Origin: Bacillota bacterium
GTDB taxonomy: Bacteria; Bacillota; Sulfobacillia; JAJZYS01; JAJYTV01
DNA length: 17,694 bases
Assembly: GCA_021806845.1 (NCBI GenBank)
Contig: JAKAPV010000026.1
Coordinates: 1 to 17,694 of the forward strand
Direction: 5' to 3'
The position numbers and the translations under genes are program-made. Under the pieces are notes generated by a model. It was given only the letters and a program-made list of their open reading frames with translations. It was not told where the DNA came from and made no database searches. Positions within the stretch are counted from its first letter, which is position 1. Each line of letters begins with the position of its first letter. Positions 1-7,837 of the stretch are shown here, one piece after another.

Positions 1-475
1 GGATCGTGGTTTTGCGACTGCCCCGGAAGGCCCCGTGGAGTCGCGAAACTGTTCCAAGCCGTCTTGTCGTAGAGGTCGACCGATCGCCGATCGGCGCCGG
101 CCGTTCAGCTTTCGCCATTCAGGAACTTGTTGATAAGCGACATGGCTTCGGTCCCATCCTCTTCGCAACATAAAAAGGGTTATGAACCCATGGATCGTTC
201 CCGCGACGCGATACACCACGACGGGTACGCCAGCTGCGCTCAGGCGCGCCGCATAGCGCTCAGCCGAGGCATTCTCAACGGAGTGCCTCGGCTCCTGTCC
301 TCGCTGACGGGTTGCTAACCTCTTTTGCGCTTGGCCACCCTAACGCGATTTTGTTTGGCCGCCGCGGAGCGAGCTACTGGCTTAGGGACTCATTCGGGAT
401 CCCCCTACCGGTACCGTAGGATCTTTACGACTGCTACGCAGGGGAGCGTAGAGGAGAAGCCGCACACCAGCGGAC
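1..475. other. Gene-poor leader region upstream of the ABC transporter module
   Basis: I see no convincing complete gene here. A plus-strand frame is open from the window edge (base 3) to a TAA at 171-173. It could be the last 56 codons of a gene beginning outside the window, but its codon use is mixed and I recognise no family. A 10-bp perfect stem (262-271 with 284-293, 12-base loop) lies in the middle. It has no U-tract on either side, so it is not a standard terminator. A short stem (CTACGC/GCGTAG) lies just before an AGGAG at 452-456. Short open frames at 127-318 and 325-630 lack ribosome binding sites and recognisable content. Confidence 0.5.
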
Positions 476-1483
476 GTGCCGCAACTCATCAACACGTACG
501 CTTTCCACATGAGCAACAACATGCGCGGCACTGGAACAGTGCCAACACAGGATTCTGGTATCGTGCTGCACACCCGGGATCTCACAAAGCGGTACGGCGG
601 TGCCTTGGCCGTGGATCGGGTCAGTCTTAGCGTGCGTCGTGGCGAGATCTATGGGTTCCTTGGACCGAACGGGGCGGGGAAAACCACGACCATGCGCATG
701 CTCGTGGGACTGATCCGACCCACCGGCGGCACAGCGACTGTCCTCGGCAGGCCGGCAGGTGACGCCACCTCACTGGCTCGCACAGGCGCGGTGATCGAGA
801 CGCCCGCCTTCTATCCGTATCTCTCGGGCCGGGATAACCTCAGGGTCGTGGCTCTACACGCCGGCATACCAACGGCCCGCATTGCCGACGTCCTTGACCG
901 CGTCGGCCTCGCACCGCGGGCAGGCGACCGCTTCTCGACATACTCCCTCGGGATGAAGCAGCGGCTTGGGCTGGGTGCAGTGCTACTCAAAGATCCCGAA
1001 CTGCTCATACTGGACGAGCCGTCAAACGGCTTGGATCCGATCGGTATCGCAGATCTGCGAACGCTGATCCGTACGCTTGCCGCGGAGGGGAAAACGGTCT
1101 TTCTGTCCAGCCATCAGCTAGGAGAGGTCGAACAGGTCTGCGATCGAGTCGGCGTGATCTTTCGCGGCCGGCTCGTGATGGAAGGTGCTGTCGCCGAGAT
1201 CCGCGGTAGTGCGGGGCTCGTGGTGGTGGCGACACCGGTTGGACCTGCGGTGGAGCGCCTGAATGCGCTTCTCGGTCCTGAAAGGGTGACGGTCCGAGGC
1301 GATGAGCTGCATCTAGCCGTTGACCCGTCGCAATCGGCGGCTGTGACTCGAGACTTGCTGACGGCCGGTGTTGAGGTGCGGGAGGTGCGGCGGAGTGAAC
1401 GGAGCCTCGAGGAGGTATTCCTCTCGATGAACGAGACCTACAGAGCGTCGGACGCGCGTGATGAGCTGGGGGAGGTGAAGTAA
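476..1483 (+). CDS. ABC transporter ATP-binding protein, bacitracin/lantibiotic-export type (BcrA-like)
   Basis: This is the nucleotide-binding subunit of an ABC-2 type exporter; it hydrolyses ATP at the inner face of the membrane to power the permease encoded next. Numbering from 476, the sequence shows Walker A GPNGAGKT at 63-70, a signature of the bacitracin-transporter form (SLGMKQR, 157-163) instead of LSGGQ, Walker B LLILDEP at 176-182 followed by SNGLDP, and the H-loop histidine at 213 in SSHQL. The C-terminal ~90 residues match the extension usual in BcrA-like ATPases. The start is uncertain. GTG 476 gives 335 residues, but the nearest AGGAG is 19 bases away. ATG 509, ATG 521, GTG 539 and GTG 563 are in frame, and homology should begin near residue 30 (VLHTRDLTKRYGG), so the true protein is probably 306-324 residues. 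The permease gene starts 2 bases after the stop. The substrate is unknown; self-resistance or peptide-antibiotic export is typical of the family. Confidence 0.93.
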   Translation: MPQLINTYAFHMSNNMRGTGTVPTQDSGIVLHTRDLTKRYGGALAVDRVSLSVRRGEIYGFLGPNGAGKTTTMRMLVGLIRPTGGTATVLGRPAGDATSLARTGAVIETPAFYPYLSGRDNLRVVALHAGIPTARIADVLDRVGLAPRAGDRFSTYSLGMKQRLGLGAVLLKDPELLILDEPSNGLDPIGIADLRTLIRTLAAEGKTVFLSSHQLGEVEQVCDRVGVIFRGRLVMEGAVAEIRGSAGLVVVATPVGPAVERLNALLGPERVTVRGDELHLAVDPSQSAAVTRDLLTAGVEVREVRRSERSLEEVFLSMNETYRASDARDELGEVK

Positions 1484-1484
1484 C

Positions 1485-2282
1485 GTGTTCGCCAACAGTT
1501 TTCGCGCTGAGCTCGTGAAGTTCCGGAAGCGCGGGCCGATCTGGCTGGTCCTCTCGCTCTGGGTGGTGCTGTTTCTTCTTTTCAACTACGTCTTTCCATA
1601 CGTCCAGTCCGGCGTGGCGAAGACGAGGGGCACCGCAGTGCCGACGGCCCTGCTGCCTTCGCATCTTGCCACAACCGCCATTACCGGCTACTCCTTCTGG
1701 GGCGGCTCCCTAATTCTGATCCTCGGCGCCCTATGGATCGGCTCCGAGTACGGTTGGGGTACGTTCAAGACGCTCTTCACGGCCCGTCCCCCGCGGCTCA
1801 CGGTGTTGGCAGCCCAGCTCGCCGTGTTGGAGGTCGCACTCGCCGCGCTTGTGATCGCGTCCTACGGTTTCTCAGCTTTGGCCAGTGGCCTGGTGGCAAG
1901 CATTGCACACGCTGCCGTCGCATTTCCGGGGATCGGCACCCTCATCTCTTCGATGGCGTCGGCGTGGCTCATCGTTTCCATGTGGGGGCTTATCGGGACG
2001 GCACTCGCGGCCATGACGTCCGGTACCACGCTATCCATCGGTCTCGGTCTCGTGTGGGCTTTTGCGGTGGAAAACCTAGTGCGCGCCTTCACGGCAACCA
2101 TTCCCTTCCTCGCCACAATCGACAAGTTCTTCCCCGGCGCCAACGGGGAGGCTGTGATCACGAGCGTTGCCAGGACGACCGCCGCCGTGGGATCTGGCCA
2201 GGCATACGCGACCGTGGCCGCATATGTGGTGCTTGGCATGCTCGTGACAGGTCTTGTCATCGCGCGCAGGGACGTTGCCTAG
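1485..2282 (+). CDS. ABC-2 family transporter permease
   Basis: This is the membrane subunit partner of the preceding ATPase, 265 residues. It opens with a short cytoplasmic helix (FRAELVKFRKRGP) and has about six hydrophobic segments, near residues 19-39, 65-87, 107-135, 145-190 (two) and 240-260. The motif GSEYGWGTFKTLFTARPPR near residues 87-105 is characteristic of ABC-2 permeases paired with BcrA-type ATPases. The GTG start at 1485 is supported by GGAGGTG just upstream, inside the end of the ATPase gene, so the pair is almost certainly translationally coupled. The next gene starts 135 bases later on the same strand. The fold and partner are clear; the transported substrate cannot be deduced. 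Confidence 0.9.
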   Translation: MFANSFRAELVKFRKRGPIWLVLSLWVVLFLLFNYVFPYVQSGVAKTRGTAVPTALLPSHLATTAITGYSFWGGSLILILGALWIGSEYGWGTFKTLFTARPPRLTVLAAQLAVLEVALAALVIASYGFSALASGLVASIAHAAVAFPGIGTLISSMASAWLIVSMWGLIGTALAAMTSGTTLSIGLGLVWAFAVENLVRAFTATIPFLATIDKFFPGANGEAVITSVARTTAAVGSGQAYATVAAYVVLGMLVTGLVIARRDVA

Positions 2283-2417
2283 AGCAGGGCGGGAGGTTCT
2301 CCGCAGGCCGCAGACAGCCGTCCACCTGGGATTGGCGAGCCGGCCGGGCTACGCTACCCGTCGTATCGCACCTACGGAGCGCATCGCATTGCCGCCAGTG
2401 CACCGATCAGTTAGCGT

Positions 2418-3596
2418 ATGGCTATGAAGCGATCCTCGCCTTCTCTGTGGCGTCCCACGGGCCCGGCGACCCTGCTCCGGGACTGGGGGCCGCCCATCCT
2501 CATGGCGGCGGCGCTGCCCTTCTTCTCCCGTTGGCATGCAGGGCCAGGAGTGCACATCGGCGGTGTTGCACTGCTCATTTCCATCGCAGCCGCCCTCAGC
2601 CTCGGGACGCGCCGACCCTGGCCCGTCGCGTCGTACGTCGCGTCAGTCGGCCTGACTGCACTCTATCTGGCAATCGGTAACCAGCCAGGTCCAATCCTGC
2701 TGGCGCCGCTCTTCGGCATGCTTCACCTCATCGCCTACCGGAGTCTCAGGGAGTCGCTGCCGTATGCGATTGCCGGCGGCGTGGTGATTGGGGCGGCGCA
2801 CCTCTCGACGACAAGCCTCTCGGCCGTCGCCATCTTTCTTGTTGTGTGGATTGGGATGGGGGGCCTCTTCGCGGGAGTGCAAGCGGTGCGGCGCGCGTTC
2901 GCGGCCGAGGCCAAAGCCGGACAGGAGTGGGCGGAGCGCAGCCGCGAGGAGGAGGCGCGCAGGAGGATGGCCGAGCAGCGCCTGACCATGGCGCGCGAGG
3001 TCCACGACATCGTCGGCCACAGCTTAGCGGTCATCAGCCTGCAGGCCGGAGTGGCCGAGCACCTCCTCGATGCACATCCCGAAAAGGCTCGTGCGGCGGT
3101 GAGTGCCATCCGCGAGGCGAGCAGGCAGGCACTGACCGAACTGCGCAGCGAACTCGCTATACTCAGGGGGGACGATCCTGGCACGGCCTTGCGGTCTCCG
3201 CCGCCAAGCCTCCGGGATGTACCGCATCTCGTCGCTTCGATGCGGGGCGCAGGTCTCGACGTGCGAATCGAACTCCCAGAGGGTCTGGAGGTGACGGAAG
3301 CGGTGGGCACCGCAGCATACAGGATTATTCAAGAGTCGCTGACCAACGTGGTCCGTCATGCCGGTGCAGATGCTGTCGCTGAAGTCCGTGTGCAAACCGA
3401 GGGTGACGCGCTCATCATCGAGGTCCTGGATACGGGATGCGGTGCTCCAGAGACACCGGCCGGAAATGGCCTGATCGGAATGCGGGAGCGAGCGCTTGCC
3501 CTCGGCGGGTCGTTCAAGGCGGCCAGCGCACCTGGCGGAGGCTTCCGCGTACGTGCCTCACTGCCGCTTGATGGCCCGCCGCGAGTAGCGCCGTGA
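2418..3596 (+). CDS. Two-component sensor histidine kinase, NarL/DesK class (HisKA_3)
   Basis: This 392-residue membrane kinase should phosphorylate the response regulator encoded next. The N-terminal ~155 residues form five or six closely packed transmembrane helices with almost no extracytoplasmic loop, the layout of intramembrane-sensing kinases. A charged linker (residues 160-190, rich in E and R) leads to the HisKA_3 dimerisation domain with phospho-acceptor His196 in REVHDIVGHSL. The HATPase domain has an N-box with Asn310 (QESLTNVVRHA), a G1 box DTGCG and a G2 box GNGLIGMRER. The ATG at 2418 has no clear ribosome binding site; ATG 2424 is two codons on. The gene overlaps the regulator by 4 bases (GTGA), indicating coupled translation. 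Linkage to the ABC genes suggests it senses the transporter's substrate or the damage it causes. That link is inference. Confidence 0.93.
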   Translation: MAMKRSSPSLWRPTGPATLLRDWGPPILMAAALPFFSRWHAGPGVHIGGVALLISIAAALSLGTRRPWPVASYVASVGLTALYLAIGNQPGPILLAPLFGMLHLIAYRSLRESLPYAIAGGVVIGAAHLSTTSLSAVAIFLVVWIGMGGLFAGVQAVRRAFAAEAKAGQEWAERSREEEARRRMAEQRLTMAREVHDIVGHSLAVISLQAGVAEHLLDAHPEKARAAVSAIREASRQALTELRSELAILRGDDPGTALRSPPPSLRDVPHLVASMRGAGLDVRIELPEGLEVTEAVGTAAYRIIQESLTNVVRHAGADAVAEVRVQTEGDALIIEVLDTGCGAPETPAGNGLIGMRERALALGGSFKAASAPGGGFRVRASLPLDGPPRVAP

Positions 3597-4258
3597 GCGT
3601 GCGCGTGGTCCTTGTCGACGACCAGGTGCTGGTACGTGCGGGCCTGCGCGCGCTGATCGAGGCGGAGCAGGACATGCAGATAGTTGGCGAGGCGGGCGAC
3701 GGTTTCGGCGCTTTGCGAGTCGTTCAAACGACACGCCCCGACGTCGTGGTGATGGACATCCGCATGCCGAAGCTGGACGGCCTCGAGGCGACCAGGATGA
3801 TCGCCGCAGATCCGGAGCTGGCGGAGACCAGGGTGCTCGTGTTGACGACATTCGAGCTCGACGAGTATGTCTTCGAGGCGCTCCGCGCAGGAGCTGGCGG
3901 CTTCCTGCTCAAAGACGCAGAACCATCCGAACTACTTCATGGCATTCGCGTGGTGGCTGCCGGGGACTCACTCCTGTCACCAAGCGTCACACGCCGCGTG
4001 GTCGAGGCGTTCAGTGCCCGCCCCGTCACGGTCGGCCCGGCTCCCGCTCTTCTGGAAGAACTCACCGAGCGCGAACGTGAGGTGGTGCGTCTCGTCGGAC
4101 GCGGACTCAGCAATGACGACATCGCGGCCAGACTGTTCATCAGCACTGCAACCGCGCGCACCCATGTTTCGCGTGCGATGGGGAAGATCGGGGCGCGTGA
4201 TCGTGCCCAACTCGTCGTCTTCGCGTACGAAGCCGGGCTCGTCTCCCCAGGCCAGTAG
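3593..4258 (+). CDS. NarL/FixJ-family response regulator (REC + LuxR HTH)
   Basis: This is a DNA-binding response regulator of 221 residues, phosphorylated by the kinase it overlaps. The receiver domain (about 3-120) has acidic residues in VLVDDQVLVRAGLRAL, phospho-acceptor Asp55 in VVMDIRMPKLDG, a conserved Thr in LVLTTFE and Lys in FLLKDA. The LuxR-type helix-turn-helix lies at about 150-210 (LTEREREVVRLVGRGLSNDD, then FISTATARTHVSRAMGKIGA). The GTG start at 3593 overlaps the kinase stop (GTGA). The likely target is the ABC operon itself, as is usual for this arrangement, but I can pick out no operator by eye. The 256 bases after the stop contain no obvious terminator. Confidence 0.94.
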   Translation: MSVRVVLVDDQVLVRAGLRALIEAEQDMQIVGEAGDGFGALRVVQTTRPDVVVMDIRMPKLDGLEATRMIAADPELAETRVLVLTTFELDEYVFEALRAGAGGFLLKDAEPSELLHGIRVVAAGDSLLSPSVTRRVVEAFSARPVTVGPAPALLEELTEREREVVRLVGRGLSNDDIAARLFISTATARTHVSRAMGKIGARDRAQLVVFAYEAGLVSPGQ

Positions 4259-4514
4259 GACACGCGGCTGACTGCTCTACGTCAAGAAGCGTATCGAAAG
4301 TGTCGCCCTGGGGCGGATGACCGCTCCAAGGCACTGCGTTAAATTGTGTACGTGCCGCCTCTGGCAGCGTGCGGCGAGAGCCAAAGGGTCTCTCCGTGAC
4401 AGCGCAACCGGCAGGCTGCAGCGCACTGTGGGGGCGATCACGTGTCGCTGAGAGGCTGTCCAAGGCGGGATCGTTCGATGTTTCTGCGAGCCACCGGCAC
4501 GGGGAGGTCGTCCA

Positions 4515-4877
4515 GTGAACAAGGCGATGTCATTCCTGTATGGCATCTTGTCCGTCCTGACGCTCCTAGATATCGTTGTAGAGTATTTTCTTCCTTCATT
4601 GGCCTTGTTTCACGCGACCGTGTTCCAGGTTCGTATGGCAACCTACTCCATTTCTCAATACGCTACCGGGCTGCTCCTCCTTTTGGCGCTGTTCGGGCGC
4701 ACCGGCCGTAGGCTAGTCGGCTTCTCCGCCCTGTTGTTCCTGCTCGTGCTTATCCAAGCCGTTCTCACAGGGTTGGGGGCCCCGGTCATGCTGCACGCTC
4801 TGGACGGCATAGCCATCTTGGCGGCTAGCGCCTACTGCTCCTATCTCGGAATCGCCAGGATTAGGCACCGTGCCTGA
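4515..4877 (+). CDS. Small four-helix membrane protein (DUF6220-like), unknown function
   Basis: This is a 120-residue integral membrane protein with four hydrophobic segments near residues 5-25, 43-60, 66-85 and 94-112. The order, together with a late LHALDG turn before the last helix, resembles the DUF6220 family; that is recognition from memory and tentative. The GTG start at 4515 is well supported by GGGGAGG at 4501-4507, seven bases upstream. The stop codon lies at the edge of the transposase relic: the last ~5 codons overlap the last codons of the minus-strand relic, including GGCACCGTGCC (4864-4874). The insertion may therefore have replaced the natural C-terminus. No function can be assigned. 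Confidence 0.7.
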   Translation: MNKAMSFLYGILSVLTLLDIVVEYFLPSLALFHATVFQVRMATYSISQYATGLLLLLALFGRTGRRLVGFSALLFLLVLIQAVLTGLGAPVMLHALDGIAILAASAYCSYLGIARIRHRA

Positions 4878-5418
4878 TGTCCGCCGCAGCCAGCATGCGC
4901 GCCTCTTCCTCCAACTCCAACAGGTGCTCATTAGGCGTCTTCGCAAGGATGACCGTCTGGGCGCGATCCCGGCTGGCGTTCGCCTTGATGTGGGTGGAAT
5001 CTGTCACCACAGCCTCCCCAGTCACGAGACCGGCTTTGATGCACTGCTCTACAATGCCGTCGAAAATGTCGCAGAAAACTGTCGTTCCGGCAAAGCGGTG
5101 CCGACGGTTCTGGCATAGGGGTGGTCCGGCACGCGCTGGTCCAGTTCAAGCCCCAGGACCCAGCGGTAGGCGATGTTGAGCGTGATCTCTTCCTCGAGTC
5201 TCCGTTCCGACAAGATGCCATAGAGGTGTCCCACCAGCAAAGAGCACGAGCGGGTCCATCCCCGGTCGCCCATTTTCCGCATACAGGTGCTCCACTTTGT
5301 CGTAGATGAAGCGGAAATCCACTGCCCGCTTTACCTTTCGAAGAAGGTGATCTCGAGGCACCAGATCCCCGAGGTCGATGAACACAAGCCGCATCTGATC
5401 GTTGCCCTCGCGCTCCAT
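4861..5418 (-). pseudogene. IS1182-family transposase, N-terminal half, two frameshifts
   Basis: Three reading frames must be joined to read it. Frame one, from ATG 5418, gives MRLVFIDLGDLVPRDHLLRK, then a YDKVEHLYAENGRPGMDP segment ending at VLF. Frame two resumes with LLVGHLYGILSERRLEEEI and NIAYRWVLGLELDQRVPDH. Frame three resumes with QNRRHRFAGTTVFCDIFDGI and reaches VTDSTHIKANASRDRAQTV, the block with the first catalytic Asp, then a stop at 4861-4863. Compared with intact family members from memory, the first shift looks like loss of the codons after VLF (normally KM) and the second like loss of bases after PDH (normally STFS). The C-terminal catalytic half is absent, so it cannot be active. 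A purine-rich GGAGAAGG lies upstream of the original start. Confidence 0.85.
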
Positions 5419-5492
5419 CACCTGGGAAACACCTCGACCTTCTCCTTCGACACCAAGGCCAGGAGATCGACGGGGCTTTGTCAACAGGCCCG
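4861..5492 (-). mobile_element. Truncated IS1182-family insertion sequence remnant
   Basis: The stretch contains the N-terminal half of an IS1182-family DDE transposase on the minus strand and, just upstream of it, CCTGTTGACAAAGCC (5475-5489 read on the minus strand). That sequence resembles the terminal inverted repeat end of this family. The opposite end of the element is missing: the transposase breaks off near 4861-4880, next to the small membrane protein gene, and no matching inverted repeat is visible there. The element is therefore a dead one-ended relic. The outer limit at 5492 is approximate. Confidence 0.7.
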
Positions 5493-5581
5493 TTGTCGGG
5501 TGCCTCGCTTGTTGCGGTTGGTGACACTTGGCTGACGCATTTCCTGTTGGCGATGTACATGTCCATGCGTCGCTGCCGACT

Positions 5582-5797
5582 CTACAGCTTGCTGTTGAAA
5601 TACTCTTGCGACACTTGCAGGTGCCGCGTCCGGATCTCGTGCCAAAGATGCCCCTGGATCTCCCATCTCCCTTTGGACACCCTGGTGCGGAGGATCGTTC
5701 CGTCGGGCAACACCCTGCGGTAGTAGCAGTGATCCGTCTCCCGATCCGCTGGATCGACCAGCGCAGACCCCGACAGCCTCGTCCCCCAGTGGCTTCG
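5582..5797 (-). pseudogene. HicA-like toxin/RNA-binding protein fragment (C-terminal part, no start)
   Basis: The minus-strand frame is open for 72 codons from the thioesterase stop (5798-5800) to TAG at 5582-5584. It contains no ATG or GTG. Its C-terminal ~50 residues, with DHCYYRRVLPDGTILRTRVS, then KGRWEIQGHLWHEIRTRHLQ and a final VSQEYFNSKL, look like the end of small HicA-like proteins, which share a YY-R-LPDG-RT-VS-G pattern and a terminal helix of the Q(L/V)SxEEF type. This is recognition from memory and needs a search. The N-terminal part is missing or destroyed. Position 5493-5581, between this fragment and the IS, holds no gene I recognise. Confidence 0.45.
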
Positions 5798-6619
5798 TCA
5801 CCGGCGCGCTTCCGCTTGGCCGTTCGACCGCGGCGCGATCAGCAGCGCCTGCGTCACTGTGCCGATCGAACCCTGCACGTCTGCGAGGCGGCCGCTGGTC
5901 GAACCGATGCCGTCGACGGCCATCTCCGTCTCCGCCGCCAACCGCACCCAGTCGCTGTCCGGGTACCTATGCAGCGTCACGGTGATGGAGGTTGGGACGA
6001 ACAGCCACTGATCAAGAGGAAGCACGGCGCTGATGCCGTTTGCGGAGTCGGCGACGATCAGCGCGCGATCGCGCGGGTGAAGGGGCTCACCGGCGACTAG
6101 GGGAAGGCGTACCCGGGTCCAGACACTCGCCGGACCGGGTTTGTCATAGGAGCCGGTTTCCCAGCGCCATTCGATCGATTCGCCGTACCCCCATCGATAC
6201 AAGCCGGCGAAGTACTGATCAGACCGCTCCTCCGGCAACCCGTGATGGCCGACGGCATGCGCACCGGACAATTCGAGCAGACCCGGCTGAACGCCGATCT
6301 GCCAGATCCGAGCCAGGGCCACCCGCCGATCTCCGACATCCATCGTGGCTTCTACCAGCCGGATCCGTTTGCCGGGTCGCACGATCTGTGCCTCGACCTG
6401 CACCTCCCGGCGGGGAATCTCGCCGAGGAAGTCCACGCTCACGCGGGCGACGCGGAAGAGGGGATCGGCAGCCAAAGCGCATGCCTCCCTCGCCATGAGC
6501 GCGGTCGGCGGCCCACCATGCTGCGCATCGCGGTTCCAGGGGCTCTCGGTCGCCGTGGTAGGGACGAACTTGCCCTTTCCGTTCGGCACGTAGTACGCGG
6601 CGACATCGCTCTCTGCCAT
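5798..6619 (-). CDS. Acyl-CoA thioesterase-like protein (TesB/4HBT_3 double hot-dog)
   Basis: This cytoplasmic protein of 273 residues probably hydrolyses or binds acyl-CoA thioesters. The N-terminal hot-dog domain starts with FVPTTATESPWNRDAQHGGP, the pattern of the thioesterase-like superfamily in which the central helix begins HGGPPTALMAR. A second hot-dog repeat spans about residues 140-265 with WTRVRLPLVAGEPL and an LIVADSANGIS helix. I chose ATG 6619 because homology begins right after it and a promoter-like pair (6655-6682) sits just upstream. An in-frame extension to 6811 would add a cysteine- and glycine-rich tail of no recognisable type. The ribosome binding site is weak (GGGGA about 10 bases upstream). 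The stop abuts the HicA-like fragment, so the extreme C-terminus may be altered. The family is frequent in Actinobacteria, which fits the mosaic look of this region. Confidence 0.78.
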   Translation of the reverse strand: MAESDVAAYYVPNGKGKFVPTTATESPWNRDAQHGGPPTALMAREACALAADPLFRVARVSVDFLGEIPRREVQVEAQIVRPGKRIRLVEATMDVGDRRVALARIWQIGVQPGLLELSGAHAVGHHGLPEERSDQYFAGLYRWGYGESIEWRWETGSYDKPGPASVWTRVRLPLVAGEPLHPRDRALIVADSANGISAVLPLDQWLFVPTSITVTLHRYPDSDWVRLAAETEMAVDGIGSTSGRLADVQGSIGTVTQALLIAPRSNGQAEARR

Positions 6620-6654
6620 AGACAAGATCAGTTCCCCGCTTCGTCCAATTCGGG

Positions 6655-6682
6655 ATCCTAGCCCAGGCGCGCCACCTGCCAA
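6655..6682 (-). promoter_or_regulatory. Candidate sigma-70-type promoter for the thioesterase gene
   Basis: On the minus strand TTGGCA (6677-6682) and TAGGAT (6655-6660) are separated by 16 bases. Transcription would begin near 6648, giving a leader of about 30 bases before ATG 6619. Spacing and position are right, but the -10 box matches only 4 of 6 consensus bases. This is an inspection-level call. Confidence 0.4.
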
Positions 6683-6850
6683 AAAGTCAGCTGCTCGCCT
6701 ATGCGCGTCTGTCGGTCTCACGCAATTGTCGATAACGTCATCCCAAACATAGCCCATCGGAGCGCAGAAAGGCGCGACATGATCACCGGCGGGAGGAGAT
6801 TCGCGGTGCACAACGAGTGCGTGGGAGGGCTATACAGAACTGCAGTTCCG

Positions 6851-7753
6851 TCACTGCCCACGCATACCATCGTCCATCGACGCTAACGGCTCCCAGCGGA
6901 GCAGGATGGCACTTCCGATCACCAGAACGACTCCGAGAAGCTGGCCAGGCGTAAGCACCTGGCCAAAAACCAACCACCCGAGAACCATGGCCCCTGCGGG
7001 CTCGACATTGCTCACGATGGAAGCCTGCCCTGAGCCGATCCCCTGCATCGCCAAAAAGAAGCCTACGACTGCGAGCACTGTCGCTGGGCCGACGAGGCCG
7101 ATGATGATCCAGGCGTCGGTAACCGACACCGGTCCCAGGCTTCGGGTTGCCATGCCGAAGAGGAAGAGGACTATCGCCGCGGCGCCCATGACTACGGCAC
7201 TCGCAGCTGGTGCGGTGACTCGTCGGAGGACCGGAGTACCGATGACAATGTAGGCAGCGTAGACGACCGCCGCGCCAAGACCGAGGAGCATGCCCAGAAG
7301 CGGGTCACTGCCGCCCTGGAGCGCACCGCGACCAAGAACAACTACCAAGACTGCCCCGACACCGGTACCGGTAAGCGCGAGTAGTCTTTGCCGCGTCAGA
7401 GGCTCCCAGCCCAGAGCCCCTAGAGTAGCCGCGACGATGGCCGGATACGTGTAGAGGACGCCTGAGACGAGCCCCACAGGCGCAATGCGGTTACCCACAA
7501 AAAAGAGCCACGACATTGCCGCATAACCGATGGCTCCCATACCGACGAGCACGAGCAGGTCCCGCCACTTCGGCCAAGGTTGGTGCGCGAGAAGAGTCCA
7601 GAACGTGAAGACAAGCGCGGCTCCGGCGAATCGCCAAGTCAGCATGGTAACGGTCGACAGGTGCTTCGAATAGCCGAAGAGCGCGAAAACACCCAGCGTC
7701 GCGAAGCCGAGGGCAGAAGCCACAGCCAACAAGTACGCTGCCCAGCGACGCAT
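6851..7753 (-). CDS. EamA/DMT-superfamily transporter (RhaT/YdcZ-like exporter)
   Basis: This is a 300-residue inner-membrane metabolite exporter of the drug/metabolite transporter superfamily. It has ten hydrophobic segments arranged as two EamA repeats of five, the first from about residue 5 to 140 and the second from about 155 to 290. Characteristic pieces are the first helix ending LGFATLGVFALFG, the RFAGAALVF segment of helix 2, and NVEPAGAMVLGWLVFGQVLT near the end of the second repeat. ATG 7753 is chosen because AGGTGAGG (7756-7763) precedes it at correct spacing. An in-frame upstream extension to 7909 reads through non-membrane sequence. The substrate cannot be deduced. A perfect 12-base palindrome (6837-6848) lies just beyond the stop. 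Confidence 0.9.
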   Translation of the reverse strand: MRRWAAYLLAVASALGFATLGVFALFGYSKHLSTVTMLTWRFAGAALVFTFWTLLAHQPWPKWRDLLVLVGMGAIGYAAMSWLFFVGNRIAPVGLVSGVLYTYPAIVAATLGALGWEPLTRQRLLALTGTGVGAVLVVVLGRGALQGGSDPLLGMLLGLGAAVVYAAYIVIGTPVLRRVTAPAASAVVMGAAAIVLFLFGMATRSLGPVSVTDAWIIIGLVGPATVLAVVGFFLAMQGIGSGQASIVSNVEPAGAMVLGWLVFGQVLTPGQLLGVVLVIGSAILLRWEPLASMDDGMRGQ

Positions 7754-7837
7754 GTCCTCACCTGGTTGGTTAGTTTTCTCGGAGTTGCCCCTGTTGTGTG
7801 GAGACTGGTGAAGTGTTTGGTCACGAAGCGACGGATT

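Noticed and set aside
1733..2680. 315-codon plus-strand frame across the permease and kinase genes
   Set aside because: It is a shadow frame rich in Arg, His and Cys with no domain, overlapping two clear genes.
4931..5566. 211-codon minus-strand open frame
   Set aside because: It is a composite of wrong frames through the IS relic; the transposase motifs lie in other frames.
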